DNA of 16,583 nucleotides from CAZMGG01 sp964565715 (GTDB lineage Bacteria; Planctomycetota; UBA1135; UBA2386), in contig CAZMGG010000124.1 in the NCBI GenBank assembly GCA_964565715.1, positions 1-16,583 of the forward strand, read 5' to 3'. Each line of letters starts with the position of its first letter. The first letter of the stretch is position 1. Positions 1-7,126 of the stretch are shown here, piece by piece. The notes under the pieces were generated by a model, which was not told the origin of the DNA, did not search any database, and saw only the letters and a program-made list of their open reading frames with translations. The position numbers and the translations under genes were made by a program.

Positions 1-1432
1 TCATCTCGAACAGCTCCGGGCCGTCCTTCGGCGCCATCAGCACGATGCCCGGCTGGCAGCGCAGGTAGGCGATGTCGTAGAGGACGTTGTGGGTGGCGCC
101 GTCCTCGCCGACCAGGCCGCCGCGATCCATGGCGAACAGCACCGGCACCTGCTGCAGCACGACCTCCTGGAAGACCTGGTCGTAGCCGCGCTGCAGGAAC
201 GTCGAGTAGATCGCCGCCACCGGCCGCATGCCGGCGGTGGCCAGCCCCGACGCCATCGCCACCGCGTGCTGCTCGGCGATGCCGCTGTCGATGAAGCGGT
301 CCGGGAAGCGGTCGCGGTACTCCATCAGGCCGGTGCCGTCGGGCATCGCCGCGGTCAGCGCGATCACCCGCGGGTCCTTCTCGGCCAGCTTGATCAGGCT
401 CTCGCCAAACCACTCGGTCCAGGAACGGCCGGCCTTGGGCAGCGGCACCGCCGGCTGCAGCACGCAGGGCTCGACCGGCACCTTCTCCGGCGCCGGCTTC
501 TTCTTCGGCGTCGGCTTGGCGGCATGGGCCCGGTCGTAGCGGTCCTCGGAGCCGGGCACGCCCTTGCCCTTCTCGGTCTTGACGTGCAGCAGGACGACGC
601 CGTCCATCGCGCGGATGCGCTCGAGGATCGTCAGCAGCTCGCCGACGTCGTGGCCGTCGATCGGCCCGAAGTAGCGGAAGCCCAGCTCCTCGAAGATGTG
701 GCCGGGCACCACCATGCTCTTCAGCATCTCGACGGTGTCGCCGAGCTTCTGGTCGAGGTCCTTGCCGACCACCGGGATCGACTGGATCAGGCCGTGCAGG
801 GTCTCCTTGGCCTGGTTGTAGAACTTGCCCGAACGGACCTGGTTGAGGTAGCGGGACAGCGCGCCGACGGTCTTGGCGATCGACCAGCGGTTGTCGTTGA
901 GCACCACCAGCAGGCGCTCCTTCTCCAGGGAGCCGGCGTGGTTCAGGGCCTCGAAGGCGACCCCGCAGCCCATCGCCGCGTCGCCCACCACCGCCACCGA
1001 GTGGCGGTTCCTGCCCTGCAGCCGGTCGCCGATCGAGATGCCCAGCGCCGCCGAGGCGGCGGTGCCGGCGTGCCCCATCAGGTAGGCGTCGTACTCGGAC
1101 TCGTAGCGGTTGCTGAAGCCCGACAGGCCGTCCTTCTGCCGCAGGGTGTGGAAGCGTTCCTTGCGGCCGGTCAGCAGCTTGTGCGGATAGCACTGGTGGC
1201 CGACGTCCCAGACCAGGCGGTCGTCCTTGAAGTCGAACAGGTAGTGGAGCGCCACGGTCAGCTCCACCACCCCCATGCCGGAGCCGAGGTGGCCGCCGGT
1301 CACCGACACCGTGTCGAGGATCACCCGGCGCAGCTCGGCGCACAGGGCCGGGAGCTGGTCCCGGGACAGGCGCTTCAGGTCGGCGGGGCTGTCGACCTGG
1401 TCGAAGAGGGGCGTCGGCGAAGCGGTATCCAA
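1..1432 (-). CDS. dxs: 1-deoxy-D-xylulose-5-phosphate synthase, C-terminus cut by window edge
   Basis: DXS condenses pyruvate and glyceraldehyde-3-phosphate with thiamine diphosphate, the first step of the MEP isoprenoid pathway, in the cytoplasm. About 477 residues are visible; the family is usually about 620-640, so the C-terminal transketolase domain lies beyond position 1. Seen: catalytic-type His48 in GGHLGSG, WDVGHQCYPHKLLTGR at 75-90 with His79, the diphosphate-binding GDAAM at 150-154 followed after about 28 residues by NDN at 179-181, and GIAEQHAV with the general acid/base Glu387. A Lys/Pro-rich linker (PTPKKKPAPEK) separates the first two domains. Variants are GHAGT where many DXS have GHSST, and NDNRWSIAK. 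The start is TTG at 1432, chosen because GAGG (1442-1439) lies 6 nt upstream and no ATG occurs until residue 53. The gene follows the ispA stop by 8 nt. Family assignment is certain; the exact start is likely. Confidence 0.96.
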   Translation of the reverse strand, partial: MDTASPTPLFDQVDSPADLKRLSRDQLPALCAELRRVILDTVSVTGGHLGSGMGVVELTVALHYLFDFKDDRLVWDVGHQCYPHKLLTGRKERFHTLRQKDGLSGFSNRYESEYDAYLMGHAGTAASAALGISIGDRLQGRNRHSVAVVGDAAMGCGVAFEALNHAGSLEKERLLVVLNDNRWSIAKTVGALSRYLNQVRSGKFYNQAKETLHGLIQSIPVVGKDLDQKLGDTVEMLKSMVVPGHIFEELGFRYFGPIDGHDVGELLTILERIRAMDGVVLLHVKTEKGKGVPGSEDRYDRAHAAKPTPKKKPAPEKVPVEPCVLQPAVPLPKAGRSWTEWFGESLIKLAEKDPRVIALTAAMPDGTGLMEYRDRFPDRFIDSGIAEQHAVAMASGLATAGMRPVAAIYSTFLQRGYDQVFQEVVLQQVPVLFAMDRGGLVGEDGATHNVLYDIAYLRCQPGIVLMAPKDGPELFEM

Positions 1433-1442
1433 AGGCTGCCTC
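1430..1442 (-). promoter_or_regulatory. Ribosome binding site overlapping the ispA stop, with dxs TTG start
   Basis: On the minus strand GAGG at 1442-1439 includes the last two bases of the ispA TGA stop (1443-1441) and sits 6 nt before TTG at 1432-1430. This decides the dxs start and suggests that dxs is translated by ribosomes that have just finished ispA. A CTG at 1444 is an alternative in the same frame but has no Shine-Dalgarno sequence at good spacing. Confidence 0.6.
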
Positions 1443-2376
1443 AGTTCTTGCGGCGAACGGCGTGAAGGGCGCAATCTTGCAGGACGCCCACCGCCAGGTC
1501 CAGCATCGCCGCCGCCCCGGGCCGCCAGCGGGCCGCCAGATCCCCCACCCGGCGGGCCTCCCGGCCCGCGTCGGCCGCCAGGTCCAGGGCGATGGCCTGG
1601 CTGCGTTCGAGCCCCAGCAGGGCCGGGTAGGTCAGCTTGTCGTGCTCGGCGTCGGCCCGCACGTCCTTGCCCATCTCGGCGGCCGTGGCGGTCAGATCCA
1701 GGCAGTCGTCGGCCACCTGGAAGGCCCGCCCCAGCAGCATGCCGTAGCGGTGCATCGCCTCGGCCAGATCCGCCGGCAGGACCTCGCCATCCGCACAGCC
1801 GGCGTGGGCCCCGACCAGCAGCGAGCCGGCGATCAGGGCGCCGGTCTTGTGGTCGTGGATCCACTGCAGCCGGGCCAGCGACCGCTCGCCCTGGCCGTGC
1901 TCGGCGGCGATGTCCTCGGCCTGCCCGCCCACCATGCCGAGGCTGCCGGCGGCCGCGGCCAGCGCCGCCACCGCCGCTGCCCCGCCGCGGGCGGCGCCGG
2001 CGAACGCCAGGGTCAGCAGCCCGTCGCCGGCCAGCACCGCCAGGGCCTCGCCGTAGACCTTGTGGCAGGTCGGCCGGCCGCGCCGCAGGTCGTCGTCGTC
2101 CATGCACGGCAGGTCGTCGTGCACGAGGCTGTAGGTGTGCAGCAGTTCGATCGCGGCGGCCGGCAGCAAGGCCCGCCGCGGATCGCCGCCAGTGACCTGC
2201 GCGCCGAGCAGGCCCAGCATGGGCCGCAGCCGCTTGCCGCCGGGGAACATCGCGTAGCGCATCGCCTCGTGCAGCCGGACCGGCGGCTGGTCCGCTGGCG
2301 GCAGGAGCTGGTCGAGGGCCGTCTCCACCGCCTCGCGCCACTCCGCCACGAACGCCGCGAAGCCGGACCCGCTCAC
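1441..2376 (-). CDS. ispA: Polyprenyl (farnesyl/geranylgeranyl) diphosphate synthase
   Basis: Cytoplasmic chain-elongating prenyltransferase that joins IPP to allylic diphosphates. The protein has 311 residues, normal for the family. Seen: FPGGKRLRP at 44-52 (IPP binding), first Asp-rich motif DDLPCMD at 87-93 within HDDLPCMDDDDLRRGRPTCH, GQAED at 151-155, and second Asp-rich motif DDCLD at 223-227. The two-residue insertion in the first motif and the aromatic Tyr82 five positions before it match bacterial type II farnesyl diphosphate synthases such as E. coli IspA. Product length (C15 or C20) cannot be fixed from sequence alone. The start is GTG at 2376, overlapping the stop of the upstream gene as GTGA, with GGTGGTGA 4 nt upstream as a ribosome site. 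A longer in-frame extension up to 3090 exists but runs out of frame through the upstream gene and is not used. dxs follows at once, an arrangement common in bacteria. Confidence 0.95.
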   Translation of the reverse strand: MSGSGFAAFVAEWREAVETALDQLLPPADQPPVRLHEAMRYAMFPGGKRLRPMLGLLGAQVTGGDPRRALLPAAAIELLHTYSLVHDDLPCMDDDDLRRGRPTCHKVYGEALAVLAGDGLLTLAFAGAARGGAAAVAALAAAAGSLGMVGGQAEDIAAEHGQGERSLARLQWIHDHKTGALIAGSLLVGAHAGCADGEVLPADLAEAMHRYGMLLGRAFQVADDCLDLTATAAEMGKDVRADAEHDKLTYPALLGLERSQAIALDLAADAGREARRVGDLAARWRPGAAAMLDLAVGVLQDCALHAVRRKN

Positions 2377-3500
2377 CGGGTCACCACCATGCCGAGCATG
2401 GCGTTCCGGCCCTGCTCGGGGGTCACGTCGGGCAGCAGCATGCGATGGCCATCGGCGGAGATGCTGGACTCGCCGCCGGGACCGCGCAAGCTGCCATCCC
2501 GCAGCAGGAGCTGCACCACCCGCGCCCGCTCGTCGATCTCGACCGCCAGGTCGGCGACCATCGCCTGGGACTGCAGCAGCCCGCGCTGGTCGTAGCCGGC
2601 CAGCGACACCGTCAGGAAGCGGCCGTCGTGCATGCCCTCGAAGTCCTTCACCTGCAGCCGCGCGGTGCCGCCGGCGCGCTGCAGCAGCCCGTTCAGGCGC
2701 TCCAGCCACTGCACCCGCGTCGGCGGATCGACCCGGTGCCCGGCGACCGGATCCGGCGGGGTGTCCGGCAGGTAGGCGCCCTGGCCGCGCACCAGGAACG
2801 GCAGCCGCTCCTCCCAGAGCCGGCCGGTGACGGGTTCGAGTTCCAGCGCGAAGCCGTCGTCGGGGAAGGCGTGCCGCGCGCCGTTCACCGTGCGGTGGCC
2901 GTCGAAGAAGCAGAGGCGCAGCAGACCCTTGCCGCGGTCCAGTTCGGCGGTCATCCGCCCGGCGAGATAGAACGTCGACAGCAGGCTGTGGCGGTCGGCG
3001 TCGAGCAGCTCGACGCCCTGCAGCTCGCGGTCGGCGAGGCCGCGGGCGGCGAGGAAGCGCAGGTCGTGGAAGCCGTCGGCGCGCAGGCACTCGTGGAACT
3101 GCAGGAGGCAGAGGCGGACGCCCTCGGGCATCGGCGCGGTCACCGCCCGCGCCGCGGCGTCACGCTGCTGTCGCGCGGCGATCTCGGCGGCGGCCCGTTC
3201 GCTGACCAGGCTGGCCACGCCCTCGGTGCGCGCCAGGGCCTCGGCCAGTTCCTGCTGCACGCGCTGCAGTTCGGCGCGCAGCAGGGCGGTCTCCTCCGGT
3301 TCCGGCGGCGCCGGCGCCGGCGCCTGGGTGGCCGCCGGGATCGGCGCCGGGGCCGGCATCGGCCGATCGCGCAGCGCCGCCTCGGCGCGGCCGAGCCGTG
3401 CGCTCAGGTCCCTGGTCTCGACGGTGAGGGCGACGACGGCGGCGAGGCCCAGCACGGTGGCCAGCGCGAACAGGCACCAGGGCAGCAGGGGGCGGGACAT
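2373..3500 (-). CDS. Membrane-anchored coiled-coil protein of unknown function
   Basis: A 375-residue protein that I do not recognise. Residues about 5-27 (LLPWCLFALATVLGLAAVVA) form one hydrophobic segment, either an N-terminal membrane anchor or an uncleaved signal. Next come a short heptad-like stretch (28-45), a Pro/Ala linker (about 47-68) coded by GGCGCC repeats, a second predicted coiled coil (about 70-115, rich in Ala, Glu, Gln and Arg), and a globular region from about 125 to the end with many beta-like stretches. The likely topology places the C-terminal domain outside the cytoplasm. ATG at 3500 is the first possible start because an in-frame TAG lies 9 nt upstream; no good ribosome site is visible. 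Its stop overlaps the ispA start by 4 bp, so it is probably co-translated with ispA and dxs. It occupies the place where many bacteria have xseB but bears no resemblance to it. Confidence 0.85.
   Translation of the reverse strand: MSRPLLPWCLFALATVLGLAAVVALTVETRDLSARLGRAEAALRDRPMPAPAPIPAATQAPAPAPPEPEETALLRAELQRVQQELAEALARTEGVASLVSERAAAEIAARQQRDAAARAVTAPMPEGVRLCLLQFHECLRADGFHDLRFLAARGLADRELQGVELLDADRHSLLSTFYLAGRMTAELDRGKGLLRLCFFDGHRTVNGARHAFPDDGFALELEPVTGRLWEERLPFLVRGQGAYLPDTPPDPVAGHRVDPPTRVQWLERLNGLLQRAGGTARLQVKDFEGMHDGRFLTVSLAGYDQRGLLQSQAMVADLAVEIDERARVVQLLLRDGSLRGPGGESSISADGHRMLLPDVTPEQGRNAMLGMVVTR
3307..3324. repeat. Three tandem GGCGCC units inside the Pro/Ala linker
   Basis: GGCGCC occurs three times head to tail at 3307-3324 and extends the Ala-Pro linker of the minus-strand membrane protein. 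Simple repeats of this kind can change copy number in frame (each unit is two codons), which would alter linker length without breaking the gene. Confidence 0.55.
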
Positions 3501-3516
3501 GGGGCACTAGGACGGG

Positions 3517-3544
3517 CCGGGGCGCGCTCCCTTCCCGCGCCCGG
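3517..3544 (-). other. GC-rich hairpin between two minus-strand genes
   Basis: CCGGGGCGCG (3517-3526) can pair with CGCGCCCGG (3536-3544) with one bulged base and a loop of about nine bases. It lies between the stop of the HEAT-like gene and the start of the membrane-anchored protein. No T run follows on the minus strand, so it is not a standard intrinsic terminator. It could be an RNA-processing or stability element, or chance in GC-rich DNA. Confidence 0.25.
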
Positions 3545-3565
3545 GGCCTTCCGGCGGCGTGCCGG

Positions 3566-4363
3566 CTACTTCCAGTCGGCGCCCTTGTTCTTCTGGTACC
3601 AGTCCTGCCACTCGGTGAACTGGCGGAAGTTCTCCTTGGTCAGCCGGCTGAGCGTGGTGTTCCACTTGTCGGTGATCACCGCCAGGTAGTCGCGGGCGTT
3701 CTTCGCCTCCGGGTCGGCGGTGTCGAGCACCGAGGCCCGCGAGGCCAGCTCGCCCCAGCGGATCAGCAGGCCGTTGACGATGTCCTTGCGGATCTTCTGG
3801 TCGGAGCCGTCGAAGTTGCCCAGCGCCTCGCCGGCCGCCGCCATCAGGGCCGCCTCCGGCGAACGCCGCGCCTCGTCGATCAGGAACTTGACCGAGGCCT
3901 CGTCCTTGGTCTTGCCGAGGCTCTTCAGGAAGATCTCGCGCACCGGCACCCACTCGGTCTTGTCGGGGAAGCGCTTGCTGGCGTAGGCGTCGCGCAGGAC
4001 CTTGGCGCCGTCGGCGCCGAGGTAGCCGAGCGCCGTGGCGGAGGCCTTGTAGAGCGAGACGTTGCCCGGCTCGCGCAGGCGGGTGGTCATCAGCGCGCTC
4101 TTCAGGCCGCTGACCATGCTGTCCTGGTCCTTCTCGTGCATGCCGGCCTGCAGCTTCTGCAGGAGCTGGTCGATGGCCGCCACCGCCGCGGCGTCGTGCT
4201 CGCCCTTCTTGTCGGCGGCGAGCTTCTTCAGCTCGGCGAGCTTCTCGGCGACCTCCTTGTCCGGCTTGTCCAGCTTGGCCGGCTCGTCCTGGGCGACTGC
4301 CATCGCGGCGAGGCCGGCGAACGCGAGAATCGTGCTGAGGAACCGTCGGGTCATGCTGGTCAT
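3566..4363 (-). CDS. Secreted HEAT-repeat-like alpha-helical protein
   Basis: A 265-residue exported protein of unknown specific role. The N-terminus MTSMTRRFLSTILAFAG through AMAVAQ is a classic signal peptide, probably cleaved after AVA or AVAQ, just before DEPAK. The mature part is helical: a Lys/Glu-rich segment (about 30-75), then HEAT-like helix pairs such as SLYKASATALGYLG, VPVREIFLKSLGKT and ALMAAAGEALGNF, and a C-terminal segment rich in Trp and aromatic residues (FTEWQDWYQKNK). HEAT repeats usually mediate protein contacts. I chose ATG at 4363 because GAGGTGA (4375-4369) lies 5 nt upstream; a GTG at 4372 would sit inside that ribosome site. The gene uses many AAG codons and its product is far more Lys-rich than its Arg-rich neighbours, which may reflect strong expression. 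It precedes the unknown membrane gene and ispA-dxs by 65 nt and may share a transcript. Confidence 0.88.
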   Translation of the reverse strand: MTSMTRRFLSTILAFAGLAAMAVAQDEPAKLDKPDKEVAEKLAELKKLAADKKGEHDAAAVAAIDQLLQKLQAGMHEKDQDSMVSGLKSALMTTRLREPGNVSLYKASATALGYLGADGAKVLRDAYASKRFPDKTEWVPVREIFLKSLGKTKDEASVKFLIDEARRSPEAALMAAAGEALGNFDGSDQKIRKDIVNGLLIRWGELASRASVLDTADPEAKNARDYLAVITDKWNTTLSRLTKENFRQFTEWQDWYQKNKGADWK

Positions 4364-4490
4364 GGTCTTCACCTCGGCCGGAACGGGCAGGCGACTGCAG
4401 CGGTCGTCGCATGGGCGCCGCCGGCCCGCGGCGCGCCGGCGGATACAAATACCGTTCCCGCGTCGCGCGCGCGAGCGTTGCGCACCGCCG
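4364..4490. other. Intergenic region with hairpin and A/T island
   Basis: This 127-bp gap holds a perfect 8-bp inverted repeat, CCGCCGGC (4418-4425) with GCCGGCGG (4435-4442), and next to it the short A/T island GGATACAAATACC (4441-4453). On the minus strand the island reads GTATTTGTATCC. It is a candidate promoter element for the HEAT-like gene about 80 nt downstream, but no convincing -35 partner is visible. No T run follows the hairpin on the minus strand. Confidence 0.3.
4369..4375 (-). promoter_or_regulatory. Strong Shine-Dalgarno of the HEAT-like gene
   Basis: GAGGTGA on the minus strand matches seven bases of the canonical anti-Shine-Dalgarno complement and sits 5 nt before ATG 4363. 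It fixes that start over the overlapping GTG at 4372. It is the best ribosome site seen in the window. Confidence 0.65.
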
Positions 4491-6761
4491 TCAGCGGCTC
4501 CCTCGCAGCAGCACCCGCGCGGCCGCCCGCACCGCCGGCAGCGGCAGCTCGTGCCAGCGGTGCGGCTGGGCCGGCCCTGCCCCCGTTCCCTGGGCGATCA
4601 GCTCGGCCCGCAGGCCGTCGGCGAGGCGGCGGAAGCCGCGGGCGTGGGGCGAATCGCCCGGCTCGCCTTGCAGGAAGTCGGCGACGTGCGCCAGCGCCAG
4701 TTCCGGGTGCGTCGACAGCGCCACCGCCGCCACCTCGGCCCGCCGTTCCATCTCGGCCTCGATCGCGGCGGCCGAGAACAGGAACCGGAACAGCAGCCCC
4801 GACACCCGGAACAGGTTCTGCTCGAAGGGCAGGTAGTGGAGCGAGTCCACCAGGTGCGCCCGTTCGTGGTGGCGGATCATGTCCAGCACCGCCAGGTCGA
4901 GCCCGCTGTCCTCGCAGGAGGACAGCACCGCGAGGCGCCAGGCCACGTCGAGCGGCTCCAGGTCGGCGACCCGCGCCGGCAGCGGATCGCGCAGCAGGGC
5001 CAGCTCGTCCTCGCGGGCCACCCGCCGCCGCTGGCGGATGCCGTCGGCCCACTCGCGCACCGCGTCGAAGTCGATGGTGTAGTGGTTCAGCAGCGCGACG
5101 CCGGCGAGGTCGCCGCCCAGCACGCCGGACAACGCGCGGATCTGCCGGTGCTCGCCGATCACCTCGCGACAACGCGCCGGCAGGGGCAGGTCCTGGTCGT
5201 CGGGCAGCTCCCGCACCGACAGCCGCGTCAGCAGCATGCCCTCGACCACGCCGCCCGACCGCCGGCCGAGCACCAGATGCTTGTTGTAGCGGCGGAAGTG
5301 CGCGCACAACCCGTCGGCGAACGGATCGAGCATCTCGCCCACCAGCGGCGCGTCGAAGGTGGCCGGCCGGCCGACCACGTCGCGACCGAGGATCTGCCGG
5401 CCGAGCTGCCGGACCTCCTCCAGCACCGTGCCCAGCGGCGGCGTCTCGTTGCCGAGGTAGCGCTGGTAGAGCAGCCGCCGCAGCGCGCGCTCGAAGGCCA
5501 GCTGCTGGCGCAGTTCGTCGCGCAGGGGCGCGAGTGCGGCCGCCTCGGCCGGGAACCGCACCGCCACCAGCGCCGCCAGTTCGAGCCCTTCGTCGAGCAG
5601 CCCGCAGTCGCGGAGCGCGGTGACCAGGGCCAGACCCATCGCCGCGTCGGCCACCGGCTCCGCCGCATCGGCCTGCGCCAGCAGCGGCAGCCACAGCCCG
5701 CGCACCTCGTTGCGCTGGTCGGCCAGCAGCTCCGGCGGCAGGTCCTGCCGCAGGATGCGCAGGAAGCCGCCGACGTCACCGGTGGCCAGCACCACCTGCC
5801 GCTGCAGCCGGCGCAGGGCCGGCGTGGCGATGGTCAACCCGGCCCGCTGCAGCAGTTCGCACAGGGCGTGGGGCCGCTGCGCCCGCTGCAGCAGGGCGGC
5901 CAGCACCGGCAGGCCATCGCGCTCGCCGAACGCCTGCCAGCGCGCCGGCTCCTCGGCCAGCACGTCGAGGACCTGCTCGACCTGCTCGTCGGGCAGTCCG
6001 GCCACCAGCCAGTCGCGCACCAGCGCCCGCACGCCCGGGTCGAACGGCCGCGCCCGCAGTGCCGCCAGCAGCGGCGGCCACGACTCCCGGCGCTTGTCCA
6101 TCGCCAGCAGGGTCTGGGCGATGCCGAGATCGCCGACGCCGGGCACCTGCGGATCGGCGCGCAGTTCGCGGTAGGCCGCCAGCGCGCCCTCGTAGTCGCC
6201 GGACTGGCGCAGGCTGGCGGCGCGCGCCACCGCCACCACCGGGTGGTTGCCGGCGGCGGTCGCCAGCCGGGCGTAGAGATCGTTGGCCTGGGCGGCGTCC
6301 TCCGCCCGCAGCGCGAAGGCGAGGCCGAGCCACGGCCACAGCGAGTCCGGCGCGAGATCGGCGGCGCGACGGAACAGGACCGCCTTCGCCGCATCGTCCG
6401 GCTCCTGCCGGCCCCGCAGGTAGAGCGCCACCGCGTCGTCGGGGTCCGCGGCCAGCATCGCGTCGATCTCCCCGCGCAGCACGCCCGAACGGCCGCGCAC
6501 CCGCAGCAGGTCCTGGCGCAGGCGCAGGCCGTCGACGTGGCGCGGCTGCTCGCGCAGCACCGCCGCCAGCGCCGCCTGCGCCGCCACCGCATCGCCGCGT
6601 TCGTGCAGCAACCGCGCCGCCGCCACCGCCCGGTCGGCGGCCACGTGCACCTGCGGCACGTCCCGCAACACCGCCGGCATCGTCGGCATCGGCGCACCGA
6701 CGCACGCCGCCATCGCCAGCACCGCCACCACCAGCCCTCGCACGCGCATCGGCCGCAGCAT
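4491..6761 (-). CDS. TPR lipoprotein with C-terminal HExxH (putative zinc metalloprotease) domain
   Basis: A 756-residue envelope protein. The N-terminus MLRPMRVRGLVVAVLAMAAC fits a lipoprotein signal with Cys20 as the lipidated residue, although Met at -3 is not the usual Leu. Residues about 40-330 contain TPR-like helix pairs (for example around 42-75, 105-137, 140-170 and 173-203). The C-terminal region carries HHERAH at 631-636, which contains HERAH, a match to the zinc-binding HExxH of metallopeptidases. About 36-44 residues on, IEAEMERRAEV (667-677) offers Glu residues for a third ligand, as in gluzincins. Membership of a named peptidase family is not claimed. ATG 6761 was chosen because GAGG lies 6 nt upstream and the signal peptide begins there; the frame stays open to 7157 but that part is non-coding in character. 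The gene stands alone, 127 bp before the HEAT-like gene. Confidence 0.85.
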   Translation of the reverse strand: MLRPMRVRGLVVAVLAMAACVGAPMPTMPAVLRDVPQVHVAADRAVAAARLLHERGDAVAAQAALAAVLREQPRHVDGLRLRQDLLRVRGRSGVLRGEIDAMLAADPDDAVALYLRGRQEPDDAAKAVLFRRAADLAPDSLWPWLGLAFALRAEDAAQANDLYARLATAAGNHPVVAVARAASLRQSGDYEGALAAYRELRADPQVPGVGDLGIAQTLLAMDKRRESWPPLLAALRARPFDPGVRALVRDWLVAGLPDEQVEQVLDVLAEEPARWQAFGERDGLPVLAALLQRAQRPHALCELLQRAGLTIATPALRRLQRQVVLATGDVGGFLRILRQDLPPELLADQRNEVRGLWLPLLAQADAAEPVADAAMGLALVTALRDCGLLDEGLELAALVAVRFPAEAAALAPLRDELRQQLAFERALRRLLYQRYLGNETPPLGTVLEEVRQLGRQILGRDVVGRPATFDAPLVGEMLDPFADGLCAHFRRYNKHLVLGRRSGGVVEGMLLTRLSVRELPDDQDLPLPARCREVIGEHRQIRALSGVLGGDLAGVALLNHYTIDFDAVREWADGIRQRRRVAREDELALLRDPLPARVADLEPLDVAWRLAVLSSCEDSGLDLAVLDMIRHHERAHLVDSLHYLPFEQNLFRVSGLLFRFLFSAAAIEAEMERRAEVAAVALSTHPELALAHVADFLQGEPGDSPHARGFRRLADGLRAELIAQGTGAGPAQPHRWHELPLPAVRAAARVLLRGSR

Positions 6762-6822
6762 GTCGGGCCTCGCGCAGCGGCGCCAATGGAAACGACACGC
6801 CGGGCGCGGCGAGGAAAGGCTT

Positions 6823-6848
6823 CCCGCGGCGGCGCAGGGCGCCGCGGG
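6823..6848 (-). other. Perfect 9-bp hairpin in the leader of the TPR lipoprotein gene
   Basis: CCCGCGGCG (6823-6831) pairs perfectly with CGCCGCGGG (6840-6848) around an 8-base loop. On the minus strand it is followed by AAGCCTTTCC, with only three T in a row. It lies about 62 nt before the ATG at 6761. It may be a weak terminator, an attenuator or a stability element; chance is possible at this GC content. Confidence 0.3.
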
Positions 6849-7126
6849 GCCCGGCCGCCCGCAGCCCCCCCAGGCCGCACGGCAGCACACGCCTGTCGCC
6901 CGCAAGGTCCCCACCTCGCGGCCGGCAGTGCGAAGGTCCCCTGATCCCGCACGACCCTCGCAACGCGCCATTCCGCCCCCCGACGGTCCGGCGCGCGCAG
7001 GTGGGCTATCGCCGCATGGCGGGGATTTCTTGAAGGCGCTGACCAGGCGCCGGTGCCACGGCCGGCTTCCGGCAGTCGCCGGACCGCCGTCGGCGCGTCG
7101 CCATTCCCCCCAGGCTGCGGCGAGAG

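Noticed and set aside
89..1465. Plus-strand open frame opposite dxs
   Set aside because: The minus strand encodes an unmistakable DXS; the plus-strand translation is only His/Leu/Val/Gln-rich antisense.
2377..3090. N-terminal extension of ispA by about 238 codons
   Set aside because: It overlaps the upstream gene out of frame and is Arg/Pro-rich; the GTG at 2376 gives a protein of normal IspA length.
4062..6944. Open plus-strand frame of 960 codons opposite the HEAT-like and TPR lipoprotein genes
   Set aside because: The minus-strand frames have signal peptides, ribosome sites and repeats; the plus-strand translation is low-complexity antisense product.
7001..7060. Possible tRNA or small hairpin RNA around the GGCGC-TGACCAG-GCGCC repeat
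   Set aside because: There is no T-loop consensus, no cloverleaf pairing and only a 5-bp stem; ordinary for this base composition.
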